Positions 23,708 to 33,038 of a DNA stretch of 64,000 nt are shown here, piece after piece. The notes beneath the pieces were generated by a model. That model was not told the origin of the DNA. It made no database searches and saw only the letters and a list, made by a program, of their open reading frames with translations. The position numbers were made by a program, and so were the translations under genes. Location of the stretch: NCBI GenBank assembly GCA_035404185.1, contig DAONGN010000001.1, forward strand, positions 548,602 through 612,601. The letters run 5' to 3'. The first letter of the stretch is position 1. The number at the start of each line of letters is the position of its first letter. This DNA comes from Candidatus Pacearchaeota archaeon (GTDB lineage: Bacteria > Patescibacteriota > Minisyncoccia > Minisyncoccales > Minisyncoccaceae).

Positions 23708-24679
23708 AATATGTATTTTATCTAAAAACTCTTTGGGAAGAACTTTTTCTGCAAAGGACATATAGCCTATTGCAGTTTTCATTTGAATTTCAGTAGGAAC
23801 ATTTCTGTCCCCTCCGTGTTCATTGATCCAGTTTCTGACTGCATCTTTATCTAGGCCGACAGGAATCTTTCCTTCGCCATAAGATTCTTTCAGCCAGATG
23901 CGAGCAGTATCAGGAGTAATCCCCTCATCGGACCAGACAAGAATGGTTTCGCCATTTTTATCGATGTAGAGTCCGAATTCTCCTTTCCAGTCAGCAAGAA
24001 TCAAATCCTTTTCATTAAGGAATCTGGATCCTGCATGGAAAATTGCCAAGGTAGTTGAACGAAGAAGCTGGGCCAGGATTTGAGCATCAATCTTGAAACA
24101 CTTGTTCTCTTCTTCGGCCAGCCATGCTCTTAAAAATTCGACTAGCTGATCGTAAGTAATGTTCTCGTCGTGCCCTTCTTTATTCTTTATGCTTGGAGTA
24201 AAGATAGCTGTTCCAAGCTTGTCGTACTCTTTCATATCTTTGGGTAATAAAAACCCAAGAGTAAAGAGACATCTCTTCTGATACTCCTTAAACAAAGATC
24301 CTGCAAGATATGCTCTTGCGATACATTCGACAGGAATCTGCGTAACTTCTCGAATGAAAAGAACTCGATTTCTGTACTTGCGCCGGTTTTTGTTTATCCC
24401 ACCGCTGGCCATGGCGTACTCCTGGTCATAACTGATAATATCGTTCTCGATAATGTTTGAAAACATTGTCTTGAAAAATACTGTCAGCCAAAGGAGTATT
24501 TTACCTTTTTTGACTATTCCAAAAGGCAATCTTTCGTCACCGGCCGAAATCCGGTCGGTATAAATTGCCAAGCGTTCTTTTCTCTTTCTTTCTTGAAGCG
24601 GTTGGATGTGCGTCTGTACTTTACCATCAGAAACAATTTCAAAATCATCTGACTTAGCATCAACTTTTGTCAAAATCAT
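23693..24679 (-). CDS. purC: SAICAR synthetase
   Basis: It joins CAIR and aspartate in purine synthesis. The 328-aa protein has KVQTHIQPLQERKRKERLAIYTDRISAGDERLPFGI, IPVECIARAYLAGSLFKEYQK (signature), KEGHDENITYDQL, ILADWKGEFGLY and VWSDEGITPDTARIW. The C-terminal ~80 residues follow the yeast/eukaryote-like longer form rather than the short E. coli form. AAGGAG precedes the ATG. A leader hairpin and terminator show it is a class 2 single-gene unit. A degenerate paralogue lies just upstream. Confidence 0.92.
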   Translation of the reverse strand: MILTKVDAKSDDFEIVSDGKVQTHIQPLQERKRKERLAIYTDRISAGDERLPFGIVKKGKILLWLTVFFKTMFSNIIENDIISYDQEYAMASGGINKNRRKYRNRVLFIREVTQIPVECIARAYLAGSLFKEYQKRCLFTLGFLLPKDMKEYDKLGTAIFTPSIKNKEGHDENITYDQLVEFLRAWLAEEENKCFKIDAQILAQLLRSTTLAIFHAGSRFLNEKDLILADWKGEFGLYIDKNGETILVWSDEGITPDTARIWLKESYGEGKIPVGLDKDAVRNWINEHGGDRNVPTEIQMKTAIGYMSFAEKVLPKEFLDKIHIEPKY

Positions 24680-24697
24680 ACAATGCTCTCCTTTTTT

Positions 24698-24714
24698 CAG
24701 CTCTCAAAGAACTG
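24698..24714 (-). promoter_or_regulatory. Leader hairpin before the purC ribosome site
   Basis: CAGTTC pairs with GAGCTG on the minus strand, a few bases before AAGGAG. The PurC-like gene has the same hairpin at 25508-25524 with a T-A in place of this copy's T-G pair, so the structure is conserved. Confidence 0.6.
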
Positions 24715-24741
24715 ACTGACTTAGATATACCATAAACGTAT

Positions 24742-24800
24742 AAAAAAACAAGACAATGTCTTATTAATTAAAAAGTGGGGAGGCATTAGCCCGATTCCCC
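24742..24800 (-). terminator. Two successive terminator hairpins after the PurC-like gene
   Basis: GGGGA/TCCCC (24777-24800), overlapping the stop codon and followed by ACTTTTT, then AAGAC/GTCTT (24750-24762) followed by GTTTTTTT. The second T run merges into the probable purC promoter. Confidence 0.7.
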
Positions 24801-25493
24801 GACTTGTTTTTTATATACTGTCTTGGGCAGAATTTTTTCTGCTAGACAGGAAGTATCTTTTTCGATCGACCCTCCTCCTTTCTCTCTGATCTCGGCAGTT
24901 TGGAAATTGATTCCCTCGCCTATCCAGACAGGAATCACCTTACCACTCTCTTCATCGATTTCGATTCCGAGATTAATTCTGAAAGACACCAACTCCAATT
25001 CCTTCAGTGAAAAATAAGCACTAAGGACATCGGAAACAGTAAGGGCATTCTGTCTTAAAGCAAAAACGAAATGGGCAGGAATAATATTACTGTATTGTTC
25101 TTTCTCTTGAACCCACTCTTTGGTAGTCTCGACTGCTTGCCCGAAATTAAGCAAATCGCCATTAGAAAACACAATGTTTTCTCCTGACAAAATACAATCA
25201 AAGGGAAACTTATCAACCCTTCTCACCATCAGAAGCCTTCCTAAATAAGCTGGCCTTTCATCTAGCGGAATATTGTTCAAGGCCACAATTCTTGGTTGAT
25301 ACATTTCCACAATGTTATTCCTGATAAACCTCCAGACAAGGTTTTTAGGAAAAACATTGAGCATTCGCAAAGCTTTTCCGTCTCCGTTCACGTATGCTTT
25401 TAGAACAAGCTTTCTTAGTTCTTCATCAAGCTCTTCGTGTGGCAGATAGTAACAGCAAACATCATCCGTTTTAATAAGCGTAAGGTTCTTCAT
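24786..25493 (-). CDS. Divergent PurC-like protein, probably without SAICAR synthetase activity
   Basis: The 235-residue protein is not obviously any named family, but its order of elements mirrors the adjacent PurC: LMVRRVDKFPFDCILSG against LFIREVTQIPVECIARAYLAGS, FRINLGIEIDEESGKVIPVWIGEGINFQTAEIR against GEFGLYIDKNGETILVWSDEGITPDTARIW, and LAEKILPK against FAEKVLPK. The N-terminal ATP-binding part and the ENITYDQ region of PurC are absent or unrecognisable. It is probably a diverged duplicate with a new or regulatory role. It shares the leader hairpin and class 2 traits with purC. Confidence 0.55.
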   Translation of the reverse strand: MKNLTLIKTDDVCCYYLPHEELDEELRKLVLKAYVNGDGKALRMLNVFPKNLVWRFIRNNIVEMYQPRIVALNNIPLDERPAYLGRLLMVRRVDKFPFDCILSGENIVFSNGDLLNFGQAVETTKEWVQEKEQYSNIIPAHFVFALRQNALTVSDVLSAYFSLKELELVSFRINLGIEIDEESGKVIPVWIGEGINFQTAEIREKGGGSIEKDTSCLAEKILPKTVYKKQVGESG

Positions 25494-25507
25494 GATAATC
25501 TCCTATT

Positions 25508-25524
25508 CAGTTCTCAATGAACTG
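25508..25524 (-). promoter_or_regulatory. Leader hairpin before the PurC-like gene
   Basis: CAGTTC/GAACTG on the minus strand, followed by AATAGGAG. It is the same element as at 24698-24714. Confidence 0.6.
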
Positions 25525-25552
25525 ACTGTATTATCTATACAATAATTATAAT

Positions 25553-25575
25553 AAAAAAGCAACGGACTCACCGTT
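25553..25575 (-). terminator. Terminator of obg overlapping the PurC-like promoter
   Basis: AACGG/CCGTT (25561-25575) is followed on the minus strand by GCTTTTTTATT. The TTGCTT at the base of this stem, 17 bases from TATAGA, is the probable -35 of the next gene. Confidence 0.65.
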
Positions 25576-26527
25576 ACTTTTTTTTCATTATCTCGTTTAG
25601 TATTTCTTTAACTTTTTCAATACTATCATAGTCGTAAATGGAAATAGGAATCTTTTTCTTTCTCCATTTACTCATTCTTTCTTTTAAAACATCTTTATCC
25701 ACCATATCAGTCTTGGTTATAAAAATATATTCTTCTTTGTTTAACAATTCGGGATTATAATCTTCTAATTCTTTTTTAATTGTTTCGTAGTCTCTTTTGA
25801 AATCTTCTGATTCAGCTGAAATTAAATGAAATAGTATTTTAGTTCTTTCAACATGTCTTAAAAACTTAATTCCTAGGCCTTTTCCTTCTGAAGCTCCTTC
25901 AATCAATCCAGGAATATCAGCTAATATCAAATCGTAATAAACTCCTAAATGAGGTTCTAATGTTGTAAAAGGATAGTTAGCTACTTTAGGATTAGCATTG
26001 GTTAGCTCTTTTAATAAGCTTGATTTACCAACATTAGGCAAACCAATAAAACCAACATCAGCAATCATCTTTAATTCAAGCCTTAAGGTATAAGCCTCTC
26101 CTTTAATTCCTGGTTGGCACTGCATCGGAGTCGTATTAGTTGAAGAACGAAAAAGAAAATTACCTCTTCCTCCCTTTCCTCCTTTAGCCATTAAAACTGG
26201 CTCTCCAATTTTAACTATTTCAATCTTCTCATTTTTATCTAAATTATTAATTACGGTTCCAACTGGAACCTTAAAAATAACATCTTTGCCATTAGCTCCA
26301 TCAACAAACTCACCTTTTCCATTTCCTCCGTCTTCGGCTTGAACCGCTTTCTTGAAACGAAATTGTTTTAAAGCGCTTAAATCAGAAACTCCGACAAAAT
26401 AAAAACTGCCTCCTTCTCCTCCGGAGCCTCCTGTCGGACCTAAGGCAAATCTACTCTTTTGAAATGCAACGCATCCCTTGCCTCCATTTCCCGCTCTTAC
26501 CCTAATTGTTACATCATCTATAAGCAT
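25574..26527 (-). CDS. obg: GTPase Obg (ribosome assembly)
   Basis: The 317-aa protein begins with the glycine-rich Obg fold (RVRAGNGGKGCVAF, GGSGGEGGSFYFVG, MAKGGKGGRGNFLF), followed by the G domain: IGLPNVGKSSLL (P loop, near residue 164), ADIPGLIEGASEGKGLG (switch II), TKTD (G4). It lacks the C-terminal OCT domain found in some bacteria. Obg acts in 50S assembly. Confidence 0.95.
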   Translation of the reverse strand: MLIDDVTIRVRAGNGGKGCVAFQKSRFALGPTGGSGGEGGSFYFVGVSDLSALKQFRFKKAVQAEDGGNGKGEFVDGANGKDVIFKVPVGTVINNLDKNEKIEIVKIGEPVLMAKGGKGGRGNFLFRSSTNTTPMQCQPGIKGEAYTLRLELKMIADVGFIGLPNVGKSSLLKELTNANPKVANYPFTTLEPHLGVYYDLILADIPGLIEGASEGKGLGIKFLRHVERTKILFHLISAESEDFKRDYETIKKELEDYNPELLNKEEYIFITKTDMVDKDVLKERMSKWRKKKIPISIYDYDSIEKVKEILNEIMKKK

Positions 26528-26599
26528 ATGTTTACACTAACCTAAATAAGCCCATAAATCAAATGAAAAAAGGTTGAAGCAAAAATTAGTAAATTTTTA

Positions 26600-27880
26600 T
26601 TATAAAAATCTCCAAAAATAAATAATAAATAACACTGCAGAAATTGTCCATAAACAATAGGCACCTTTTATAAAATAGCTACCCTTTACTCCACCTTCTT
26701 TTTTCCCTTTCTTCCAGGACATATAACCAAGGATAGCAAGTATTATCGCTAAAATAGGCCAAATATTATCAATAAACCAAGCAGGAAGTATTGATACTAA
26801 AGATGCCATATTAAAAGCATTATTATTCGATACTTCTTTTTGACCTTCTTCGCTTGTTAAATTTTGTGAACCATTACCACCCTCACCATTCACCGGTGCA
26901 CCTGAACCAGATTGTCCTCCTTCTGTATTTACTGATCCTCCTCCTGTAACACCGTTTGTTGCTGTTGGCTGAGGTTCGTTATTTGACTCTTGTCCAATTG
27001 TTATTTTAGAACGATCCACGACAAAACTATATTCTCTTCCAATCGTTGCTGGAGAAGCATGTGAAACAACCCTATAGTAATAAGTTTGTCCATATACTAA
27101 ACCTGTTAAAGTTACTTTATGAGAAACTACCTTTTCTAACCCAGAATCATCACCTGATTTATAAAAAGCATAGCCAAAAGATGGTTCACCTTTTGAAAAA
27201 TCAAAAGTATTCGGTTTGTCATCGTAGATTACCGCACTGGTCGAAGCATAATTTGTTAGCCAAGTTATCTCAACCTCATTTGCTTCATTTGAAACTTGTT
27301 TACTTAATTCCCCAGTTATAATCAAGCCAGGAGGAAGAACAACTGATCCACCTCCGCCACCACCGCCATAAATAACTGTGCCGCCACCACCGCCATCACC
27401 GCCACCAGGATTATCGGTTGCACCTTCTCCATTAAATCCAACGAGTAAATCAAATCCAACTACCGCATCTTGGAAAGAATTATTTGCATCTGAATCAAAA
27501 GATATCTTAAGATCATACTGTTCTGTTGAACCGTTACTTACTTGAGATAAATTTACTTCACCAGCCGCAAAAAATTGATTCAATGTGCCACTAAAAACTA
27601 CAGTCGCACCATGCTTTATCTCTAAATTCAATTTCTGAGAGAATCCAGAAGGATCGCTTTTATTAATAGCTTCAATGATTGCTTTCTGTTCTTCACCACT
27701 TGTATTTGTTACTTTTACAAATCTAGTTACTGTACCACCTGGAACAAATGACGCCTCTTTAAAAAGCGGAGTTTGTTCAAACTGAACCGTAAGTCCGGCT
27801 GACAATGCTAAGCCAGGCATAACTACAAAACCAAATATAATTGCGGAAAACAATGTTTTAAATAGTTTGATCTGTTTCAT
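26600..27880 (-). CDS. Secreted/anchored surface protein with fibronectin-like domain and C-terminal membrane helices
   Basis: The start chosen is MKQIKLFKTLF, which gives a good signal peptide (to about residue 29); an upstream in-frame start would only overlap the previous gene more. The protein has a beta-rich N domain, a glycine/threonine linker (near 165-190), a fibronectin III-like domain (EVEITWLTNYASTSAVIYD, VTLTGLVYGQTYYYRVVS), a low-complexity linker and two C-terminal hydrophobic helices with a KKGKKEG loop. It overlaps the lamin-tail protein gene by 23 bases, so it is the last gene of the SipW/TasA operon and probably sits in the cell envelope. Confidence 0.7.
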   Translation of the reverse strand: MKQIKLFKTLFSAIIFGFVVMPGLALSAGLTVQFEQTPLFKEASFVPGGTVTRFVKVTNTSGEEQKAIIEAINKSDPSGFSQKLNLEIKHGATVVFSGTLNQFFAAGEVNLSQVSNGSTEQYDLKISFDSDANNSFQDAVVGFDLLVGFNGEGATDNPGGGDGGGGGTVIYGGGGGGGSVVLPPGLIITGELSKQVSNEANEVEITWLTNYASTSAVIYDDKPNTFDFSKGEPSFGYAFYKSGDDSGLEKVVSHKVTLTGLVYGQTYYYRVVSHASPATIGREYSFVVDRSKITIGQESNNEPQPTATNGVTGGGSVNTEGGQSGSGAPVNGEGGNGSQNLTSEEGQKEVSNNNAFNMASLVSILPAWFIDNIWPILAIILAILGYMSWKKGKKEGGVKGSYFIKGAYCLWTISAVLFIIYFWRFL

Positions 27881-29351
27881 TTGATGTAATATTATTTTGA
27901 TCTGTATTAGCGCCATCAGTATTTGTACTTCCTGAATCTTGCGCTCCGTTATCTGTTGTTTGATTTTCCGGTATTATCTCTTGTTCTGAATTATTATCAG
28001 CACTTTCTTCTGGAGCCTCTAAAACTATTGGCTCTTCTGGTTTTATTTCAGTAATTTCTGGAGTGATAACTTCGTCACCCCCTTCATCATTGCTCTGTTC
28101 TTCAATTAAAGGAGTTTCTGGTGGCATTGAACTACCTGATTGCTCAGACAATAACAATAAACCATCATCTTGTCCTATTTCTAAATCTGGAACATATTCT
28201 TTTTCAGCTAATAATTCTTGTTCTCTATTAATAAAGGATGATAAATCAGCATCCGATTCGTCTGATAAATTACGATCATTTGGAGTTCCAAGGTTAAATA
28301 TATCTGAATGATCCCAGTAAGGTCTTGTGCCTAATAAATCAAGACAGGTGTGCCAGCTTGATTCACTTGCACCATCACCTGGAACATCGTTTCTCTCCAT
28401 TGAAAGATGGAAGAATAAACCTTCATAGCCAGCAGCCGGCAAACCATTGCCATCATCCGCTGTATCAATTAAATTAGAAGAATCAGCCCAGTCTGCTTTA
28501 TATATTTTTATTTGTAAATCAGCATCACGCAAATCAACGTTTGTATCAATTAAATTTGGAGTAACGCTAATTCCAGAATCACTTTCGCTGAAACGAGAAA
28601 TCAAGAAAAATCCATTCGCCGGAATTACTGTTCCGTCTGGAATTGTAAGCATTAAAACTTCTTGCTTAGTAGGCCCATGCCCAATCAATTTAGTAATTTG
28701 AAATCCTGAAATATTCAAATCATATGATGTGGTGTTCTTTAATTCTATCCATTCATCTTTATTCTTCAAATAACTACCCATCCACATTAATTCGTTTATA
28801 ACAATATCACCAGGATTAATAACCCATCTATCACTTGTTACAGTAGAAGAAATTCTTTTTTCATCGACAAAGCCACCAGAAGCTAATCCTTTTTGACTAG
28901 CCTTAAAAACTAATTCAAAAGAACAACTTTTGCTTTGCCACTCTGCAGCATCAGAAATAAGTTCAGCTGAAAATATTTCGTTTGGCTTTACAGAAAAATC
29001 TATTTTATCAGTCAAAAAACTTGTCAAATATTGGGGCGTATTGGTTGTATCATCCTTCAAGTTTAAATTACTACACAAGTCACCAGAAGCATATTCCACG
29101 CTGACAGTGTAAACAAAATCAATTGTACCAGCTTTTTCTAATTCAATTGTCCTTACACTAGGAACACTAGGTTTTACTTGTGGAGCAAAATCTGATGAAT
29201 CCTTTACATTAATCTTCAAAGTTCCGGTTACAATCTTTGATTCCGATGCCTCTGTATCAGAATAATGGGCATATGCCGGAAAAACAGAAACCAAACAAGC
29301 AAAGAAGCTGATTGTCAGACAAACTATTATTTTGTTTATTTTTCTTTTCAT
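27858..29351 (-). CDS. Surface protein with SipW-type signal and lamin-tail domain
   Basis: The N-terminus MKRKINKIIVCLTISFFACL with HYSDTEASESKIVTGTL after it fits a SipW-dependent TasA/CalY-like secreted protein. The middle (about residues 180-330) is a lamin-tail domain: DIVINELMWMGS, DEWIELKNTTSYDLNISGFQI. The C-terminal ~120 residues are acidic, Pro/Glu/Asn-rich low complexity, ending without a membrane anchor. Lamin-tail domains in bacterial exoproteins are often linked to nucleases or wall attachment. The gene start overlaps the signal peptidase end by four bases. Confidence 0.8.
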   Translation of the reverse strand: MKRKINKIIVCLTISFFACLVSVFPAYAHYSDTEASESKIVTGTLKINVKDSSDFAPQVKPSVPSVRTIELEKAGTIDFVYTVSVEYASGDLCSNLNLKDDTTNTPQYLTSFLTDKIDFSVKPNEIFSAELISDAAEWQSKSCSFELVFKASQKGLASGGFVDEKRISSTVTSDRWVINPGDIVINELMWMGSYLKNKDEWIELKNTTSYDLNISGFQITKLIGHGPTKQEVLMLTIPDGTVIPANGFFLISRFSESDSGISVTPNLIDTNVDLRDADLQIKIYKADWADSSNLIDTADDGNGLPAAGYEGLFFHLSMERNDVPGDGASESSWHTCLDLLGTRPYWDHSDIFNLGTPNDRNLSDESDADLSSFINREQELLAEKEYVPDLEIGQDDGLLLLSEQSGSSMPPETPLIEEQSNDEGGDEVITPEITEIKPEEPIVLEAPEESADNNSEQEIIPENQTTDNGAQDSGSTNTDGANTDQNNITSNETDQTI

Positions 29352-29863
29352 AATGTAATTTCTTGTTTTTTCTTTTTAATTTCTTTTCTAATTTGCATTA
29401 ATTGATCTCCAATAATTAGGAACACTGGAACGATGATAATCAAAATAAATCCAATGGGTTTTTTAATAAAATCTACTACGTAACCAAGAAACGGAACGGA
29501 AAATAAAACCTTGCCTTCAACTGTACTCTTGGAAACTAATGCTTGATCAGCAGAATCATTAGCGTCTCCTTTGGTGATATAGTAAGGAACTCCTGAATTG
29601 ACTTGCATCTCTTTAATCCTATGCGTAGTCGGTATTTGATTTTTGCCAGTTTTCCCAAAAGTGATAATATCACCAATCTTATAATCACTAAAAGGTTTGA
29701 TAACTACTATACTACCGGTATGAATGGCTGGCTCCATAGAACCGGATAATACAGACAAAACTTTGAAATCACCAACCAAAGAAAATGTGGAAAGAATTAA
29801 TAATATCGCTACGATAATAATAATTCCTAAAATAGTATTATATAGATATTCAAAAATTTTCAT
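29348..29863 (-). CDS. sipW: Signal peptidase I, SipW/archaeal (Ser-His) type
   Basis: The 171-aa enzyme has an N-terminal membrane helix, VLSGSMEPAIHTGSIVVI (catalytic Ser near 40), GDIITFG, TTHRI (catalytic His in place of the usual Lys) and ITKGDANDSAD, then a C-terminal helix. This is the SipW subfamily that in Bacillus processes TasA and TapA. Here it is flanked by two TasA-type genes upstream and two surface-protein genes downstream, which must be its substrates. Confidence 0.92.
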   Translation of the reverse strand: MKIFEYLYNTILGIIIIVAILLILSTFSLVGDFKVLSVLSGSMEPAIHTGSIVVIKPFSDYKIGDIITFGKTGKNQIPTTHRIKEMQVNSGVPYYITKGDANDSADQALVSKSTVEGKVLFSVPFLGYVVDFIKKPIGFILIIIVPVFLIIGDQLMQIRKEIKKKKQEITL

Positions 29864-29960
29864 TTGGTTAATTTTTATTACCCCTCTAAAACCTTTATAA
29901 TCCCTCTCATTTCAAGAATGAGAAGGACTAAAAAGTTTTAAACTTTTACGAAATTTCTTA

Positions 29961-31166
29961 CTATTGAGGTGCAACAGGAGTATTAGAACAAGTGAAGCTT
30001 GGATTATTTCTCCATTGTTCTGCATAGGCTGTCAAAGTTGCATTCAAAGTATTACCTTGTGCATCATTATTAACAGTTGAACCGTCACAACTAATAGTAC
30101 TATCATTTACCGTCTGTGTGCCAAAACACCATGCTAAACCGATATATTTTGTAGTTCCACCTGTAATTGGTGTTCCTGGTGCCTGAGCTAATGCAATACT
30201 GGTATTAACCAATTTTCCATTATGCAAAATTGTTTCACCAGCTTGATAAATTCCGTCCTGATCAGCATCGTCCCAAATAAATACGTTCAAATCTCTGGAA
30301 ATATATTCTATATTATCGCCTGACTTTTTAGCATAGAAACAAGACCAAGCATCATTGCCATTAACGTGTAGGCTGATCAAATTAGTTCCGTAATCACCCG
30401 GCTTAACATCGTCAAAATCAAAGAAAGTATCGCCTGTTGCTAAATCTTTAGCTTGCCAAAGTTTGCAGTGAGTTTTAAAATAATCATCACCACAATTACC
30501 ATTAATTGTAAATTTGTAGATTAGTCCAGCAGGATTTGTTTCAGGGTTACTACCTGCTACACCCTTATTTGTAACTACAAATTTCAAAATATTAGTTCCT
30601 TGAACAAAATAAGATGGATTAACGGTAATAGAATCAGCAGAAGAATAATTAAATTCTCCTGGATCCTGACCAAGTGAATTTCCGTTTAAATAAACTTGAT
30701 AACCGTTATCACTAGCCAAAGCTAAATTAAGAGTAGCCCCACTAACTTCTCCCATCCACTCAAAGGTGTTCTGGAAGCTGTAGCTAGTGTCAACTTGAGT
30801 ATCCGCTTGTTGAGTTGGATTGCTTTCCCAAATCCATTTAGCTTCGCCAGTAGAATCAAATGCCGCTTCGGTTAACCAAACAGGGTGCACCCAAGCGTGA
30901 ACCGCTGGATACGAAGTTACTGGCACGCCATTTTTTTCCACTACCATGTCATTACCATTCAAACTATAAACTTCAACACTACAGGTTTTACAATCCATAC
31001 CATCGTAGGTCTGTTTTAAGTGGTCAACTTTTAAATTCATTGTTCCGGCCACAATTATATTACCAGCAGAAGTTTGTGTATCATTGAAATAAGCAATTGT
31101 ACCGCCAATAGCAATTAGCGCAACAAGAGCAATCAAAGAAACGCTAGTTAAAATTTTTTTATTCAT
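29961..31166 (-). CDS. TasA/CalY-family fibre protein
   Basis: The N-terminus MNKKILTSVSLIALVALIAI GGTIAYFNDTQTSAGNIIVAG is the SipW-dependent signal followed by the FxDTxTSxGNxIxAGTL motif of TasA/camelysin. The central part contains a beta sandwich with IWESNPTQ and YQVYLNG, and the C-terminal part repeats the TasA pattern FFDFDDVKPGDYGTNLISLHVNGNDAW. In Bacillus, TasA forms the biofilm matrix fibre. This copy is 401 aa, longer than TasA (261), because of the insert at residues ~90-230. Confidence 0.85.
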   Translation of the reverse strand: MNKKILTSVSLIALVALIAIGGTIAYFNDTQTSAGNIIVAGTMNLKVDHLKQTYDGMDCKTCSVEVYSLNGNDMVVEKNGVPVTSYPAVHAWVHPVWLTEAAFDSTGEAKWIWESNPTQQADTQVDTSYSFQNTFEWMGEVSGATLNLALASDNGYQVYLNGNSLGQDPGEFNYSSADSITVNPSYFVQGTNILKFVVTNKGVAGSNPETNPAGLIYKFTINGNCGDDYFKTHCKLWQAKDLATGDTFFDFDDVKPGDYGTNLISLHVNGNDAWSCFYAKKSGDNIEYISRDLNVFIWDDADQDGIYQAGETILHNGKLVNTSIALAQAPGTPITGGTTKYIGLAWCFGTQTVNDSTISCDGSTVNNDAQGNTLNATLTAYAEQWRNNPSFTCSNTPVAPQ

Positions 31167-31247
31167 ATTTTTCGGCTTTTTAAACTTTTCTAATTAGGAA
31201 TTCATAAAAATATTATTATAAATTTTTATGAATTTCCCTTAACTTTT

Positions 31248-33038
31248 CTAAAAATTATGATAAGCGGTACAAGTTCCACTGGGAATATATCCTACACCAT
31301 CACATGTCCAAGTCCATGACCCATCATACCAATGACCACCATAGTAAACATTTGTGTTGTTGTAAATAAGGGATGAGGCAGTAGCAGCAATAGGAGAACA
31401 TAAATGGTTGTTCGGCTGATTATTAAAATGGTCATTATTTGCTGAACCACATTGAGCATTTATTGGAGCAGATGCTCTAGTTGCAGTACAGGTTCCGCTA
31501 GAATTGCCACCATTCGCACCGCCACAAGTCCAAGTGGTTGTACCTCCTTGAGCTGGGAATGCTGGAGAAACAGGATTGGTTGTACCACTACCAGCAGAAC
31601 ACATTGTTCCACTAAAAACGGTAGCACCATAAGCATAGGATGTTGCAGCAGTACCACAAGTACCATTTACAGATTTATTAGCTGAACAGCTTGCTGTTGT
31701 ACCGTCATTGCTACCAGCGCAAGTCCAAGTCCAAGGACCAGAACCAGCTACAGTAGAAGCTACACCAACACTACATAAATTAGTTGTTGGTTTGTTGTAA
31801 AAATTAGCTTGATTGCTAGAACCACAAACACCATTAACTGGAGCTAGTGCTCTAGTTGCAGTACAGGTTTCACTAGAATTACCACCGTTTGCTCCGCCAC
31901 AAGTCCAAGTAGTTGAACCACCTTGAGCTGGGAATACTGGAGAAACAGGGTCGGTTATACCGCTACCAGTAGAACACATTGTTCCACTAAATTCGGTAGC
32001 ATCATAAGCATAGGATGTTGCAGCAGTACCACAAGAGCCAGCTACAGGAGCTGCTCCTCTAGAAGCAGAACACTGTGCATCAACGCCACCATTGGTACCC
32101 TTACAAACCCAAGAAGTTGAACCACCTTGAGCTGGGAAAGCTGGAGACTCTGGATCAGATGCACCTACAGCACAAAATGTGTCGGCACCATAACTTTCGT
32201 CGCTGCTAGCATAGGCTTTATTAGCCGTGCCACAGACACCATCAACAGCAACTGGAGTGTTGGGTTGTCCACAGGTATAATTTGCATTATTTCTTGATTG
32301 AACTGCGGTAAAAGTAATGTCTCCCTGAATACTATCTCCTTGAATTACATTATTTACTGATGCAGGAACTGTCCACTTTACTCCAATACAAGTTTTAACT
32401 GAAGGATCGCTACTTCCAGGAATCGGCTGTCCGCCATTTTGACTGTCAGCAATCGCCCAGTTTAATTCACTAGCCGATTGATCAGTAACAATAGCAGTTT
32501 CGTTACCGTCTAAAATATTGTTACAATCAAAATCTCGCCAAACCGTGAAAAGTAAATTGTTTTTTAATTCACCTGTTGTCTCAGTCGCGCAATCAGAATC
32601 ATCTCTCAATTCCGCGTTATTAGCACAACCATTTTCTTTAGCTACTAAATTAGAAATAGAAGCACAAACCCAAGCTGGGTTATTATCAATATGTAGACTA
32701 ACAGTGTTTTCTCCTACATCGCCTGGTTTGACATCATTATAATTAAAGAATAAATCATTTGGAGTAAGTGATCTTGCTAACCAAGTACAAGAACAAGCTG
32801 TTTGAAGCATGCTCGGTTCAGCAACTGTAGTTGAATCATCATTATCCTCTTCCCAAAAACCATTATTACAAATCATGCCATTGTAATGGCAAGTACTATC
32901 AACCTGCAAAGATAAATTGCCTGCTGTAATTGTATTACCGATACTAGCTTGTGTACTAGTAAAATAAGCTGTTGTTGCACCAATACCAATAGCAGCAACA
33001 ACTGCAATAGTACATAAACTAACTAATATTTTATTCAT
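31248..33038 (-). CDS. TasA-type fibre protein with cysteine-rich repeats
   Basis: It starts with the SipW-dependent signal (MNKILVSLCTIAVVAAIGIG, then AYFTSTQASIGNTITAGNL) and a TasA core with FFNYNDVKPGDVGENTVSLHIDNNPAW, to about residue 265. The rest is six cysteine-rich repeats: four of the form CGTA..Y...FPAQGGSTTWTC and two with GSGPWTWTC, the latter nearly the same as the repeats of the pseudopilin at 14862-17087. It is the first gene of the matrix operon, behind two promoters and a ~220-base leader. Confidence 0.85.
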   Translation of the reverse strand: MNKILVSLCTIAVVAAIGIGATTAYFTSTQASIGNTITAGNLSLQVDSTCHYNGMICNNGFWEEDNDDSTTVAEPSMLQTACSCTWLARSLTPNDLFFNYNDVKPGDVGENTVSLHIDNNPAWVCASISNLVAKENGCANNAELRDDSDCATETTGELKNNLLFTVWRDFDCNNILDGNETAIVTDQSASELNWAIADSQNGGQPIPGSSDPSVKTCIGVKWTVPASVNNVIQGDSIQGDITFTAVQSRNNANYTCGQPNTPVAVDGVCGTANKAYASSDESYGADTFCAVGASDPESPAFPAQGGSTSWVCKGTNGGVDAQCSASRGAAPVAGSCGTAATSYAYDATEFSGTMCSTGSGITDPVSPVFPAQGGSTTWTCGGANGGNSSETCTATRALAPVNGVCGSSNQANFYNKPTTNLCSVGVASTVAGSGPWTWTCAGSNDGTTASCSANKSVNGTCGTAATSYAYGATVFSGTMCSAGSGTTNPVSPAFPAQGGTTTWTCGGANGGNSSGTCTATRASAPINAQCGSANNDHFNNQPNNHLCSPIAATASSLIYNNTNVYYGGHWYDGSWTWTCDGVGYIPSGTCTAYHNF

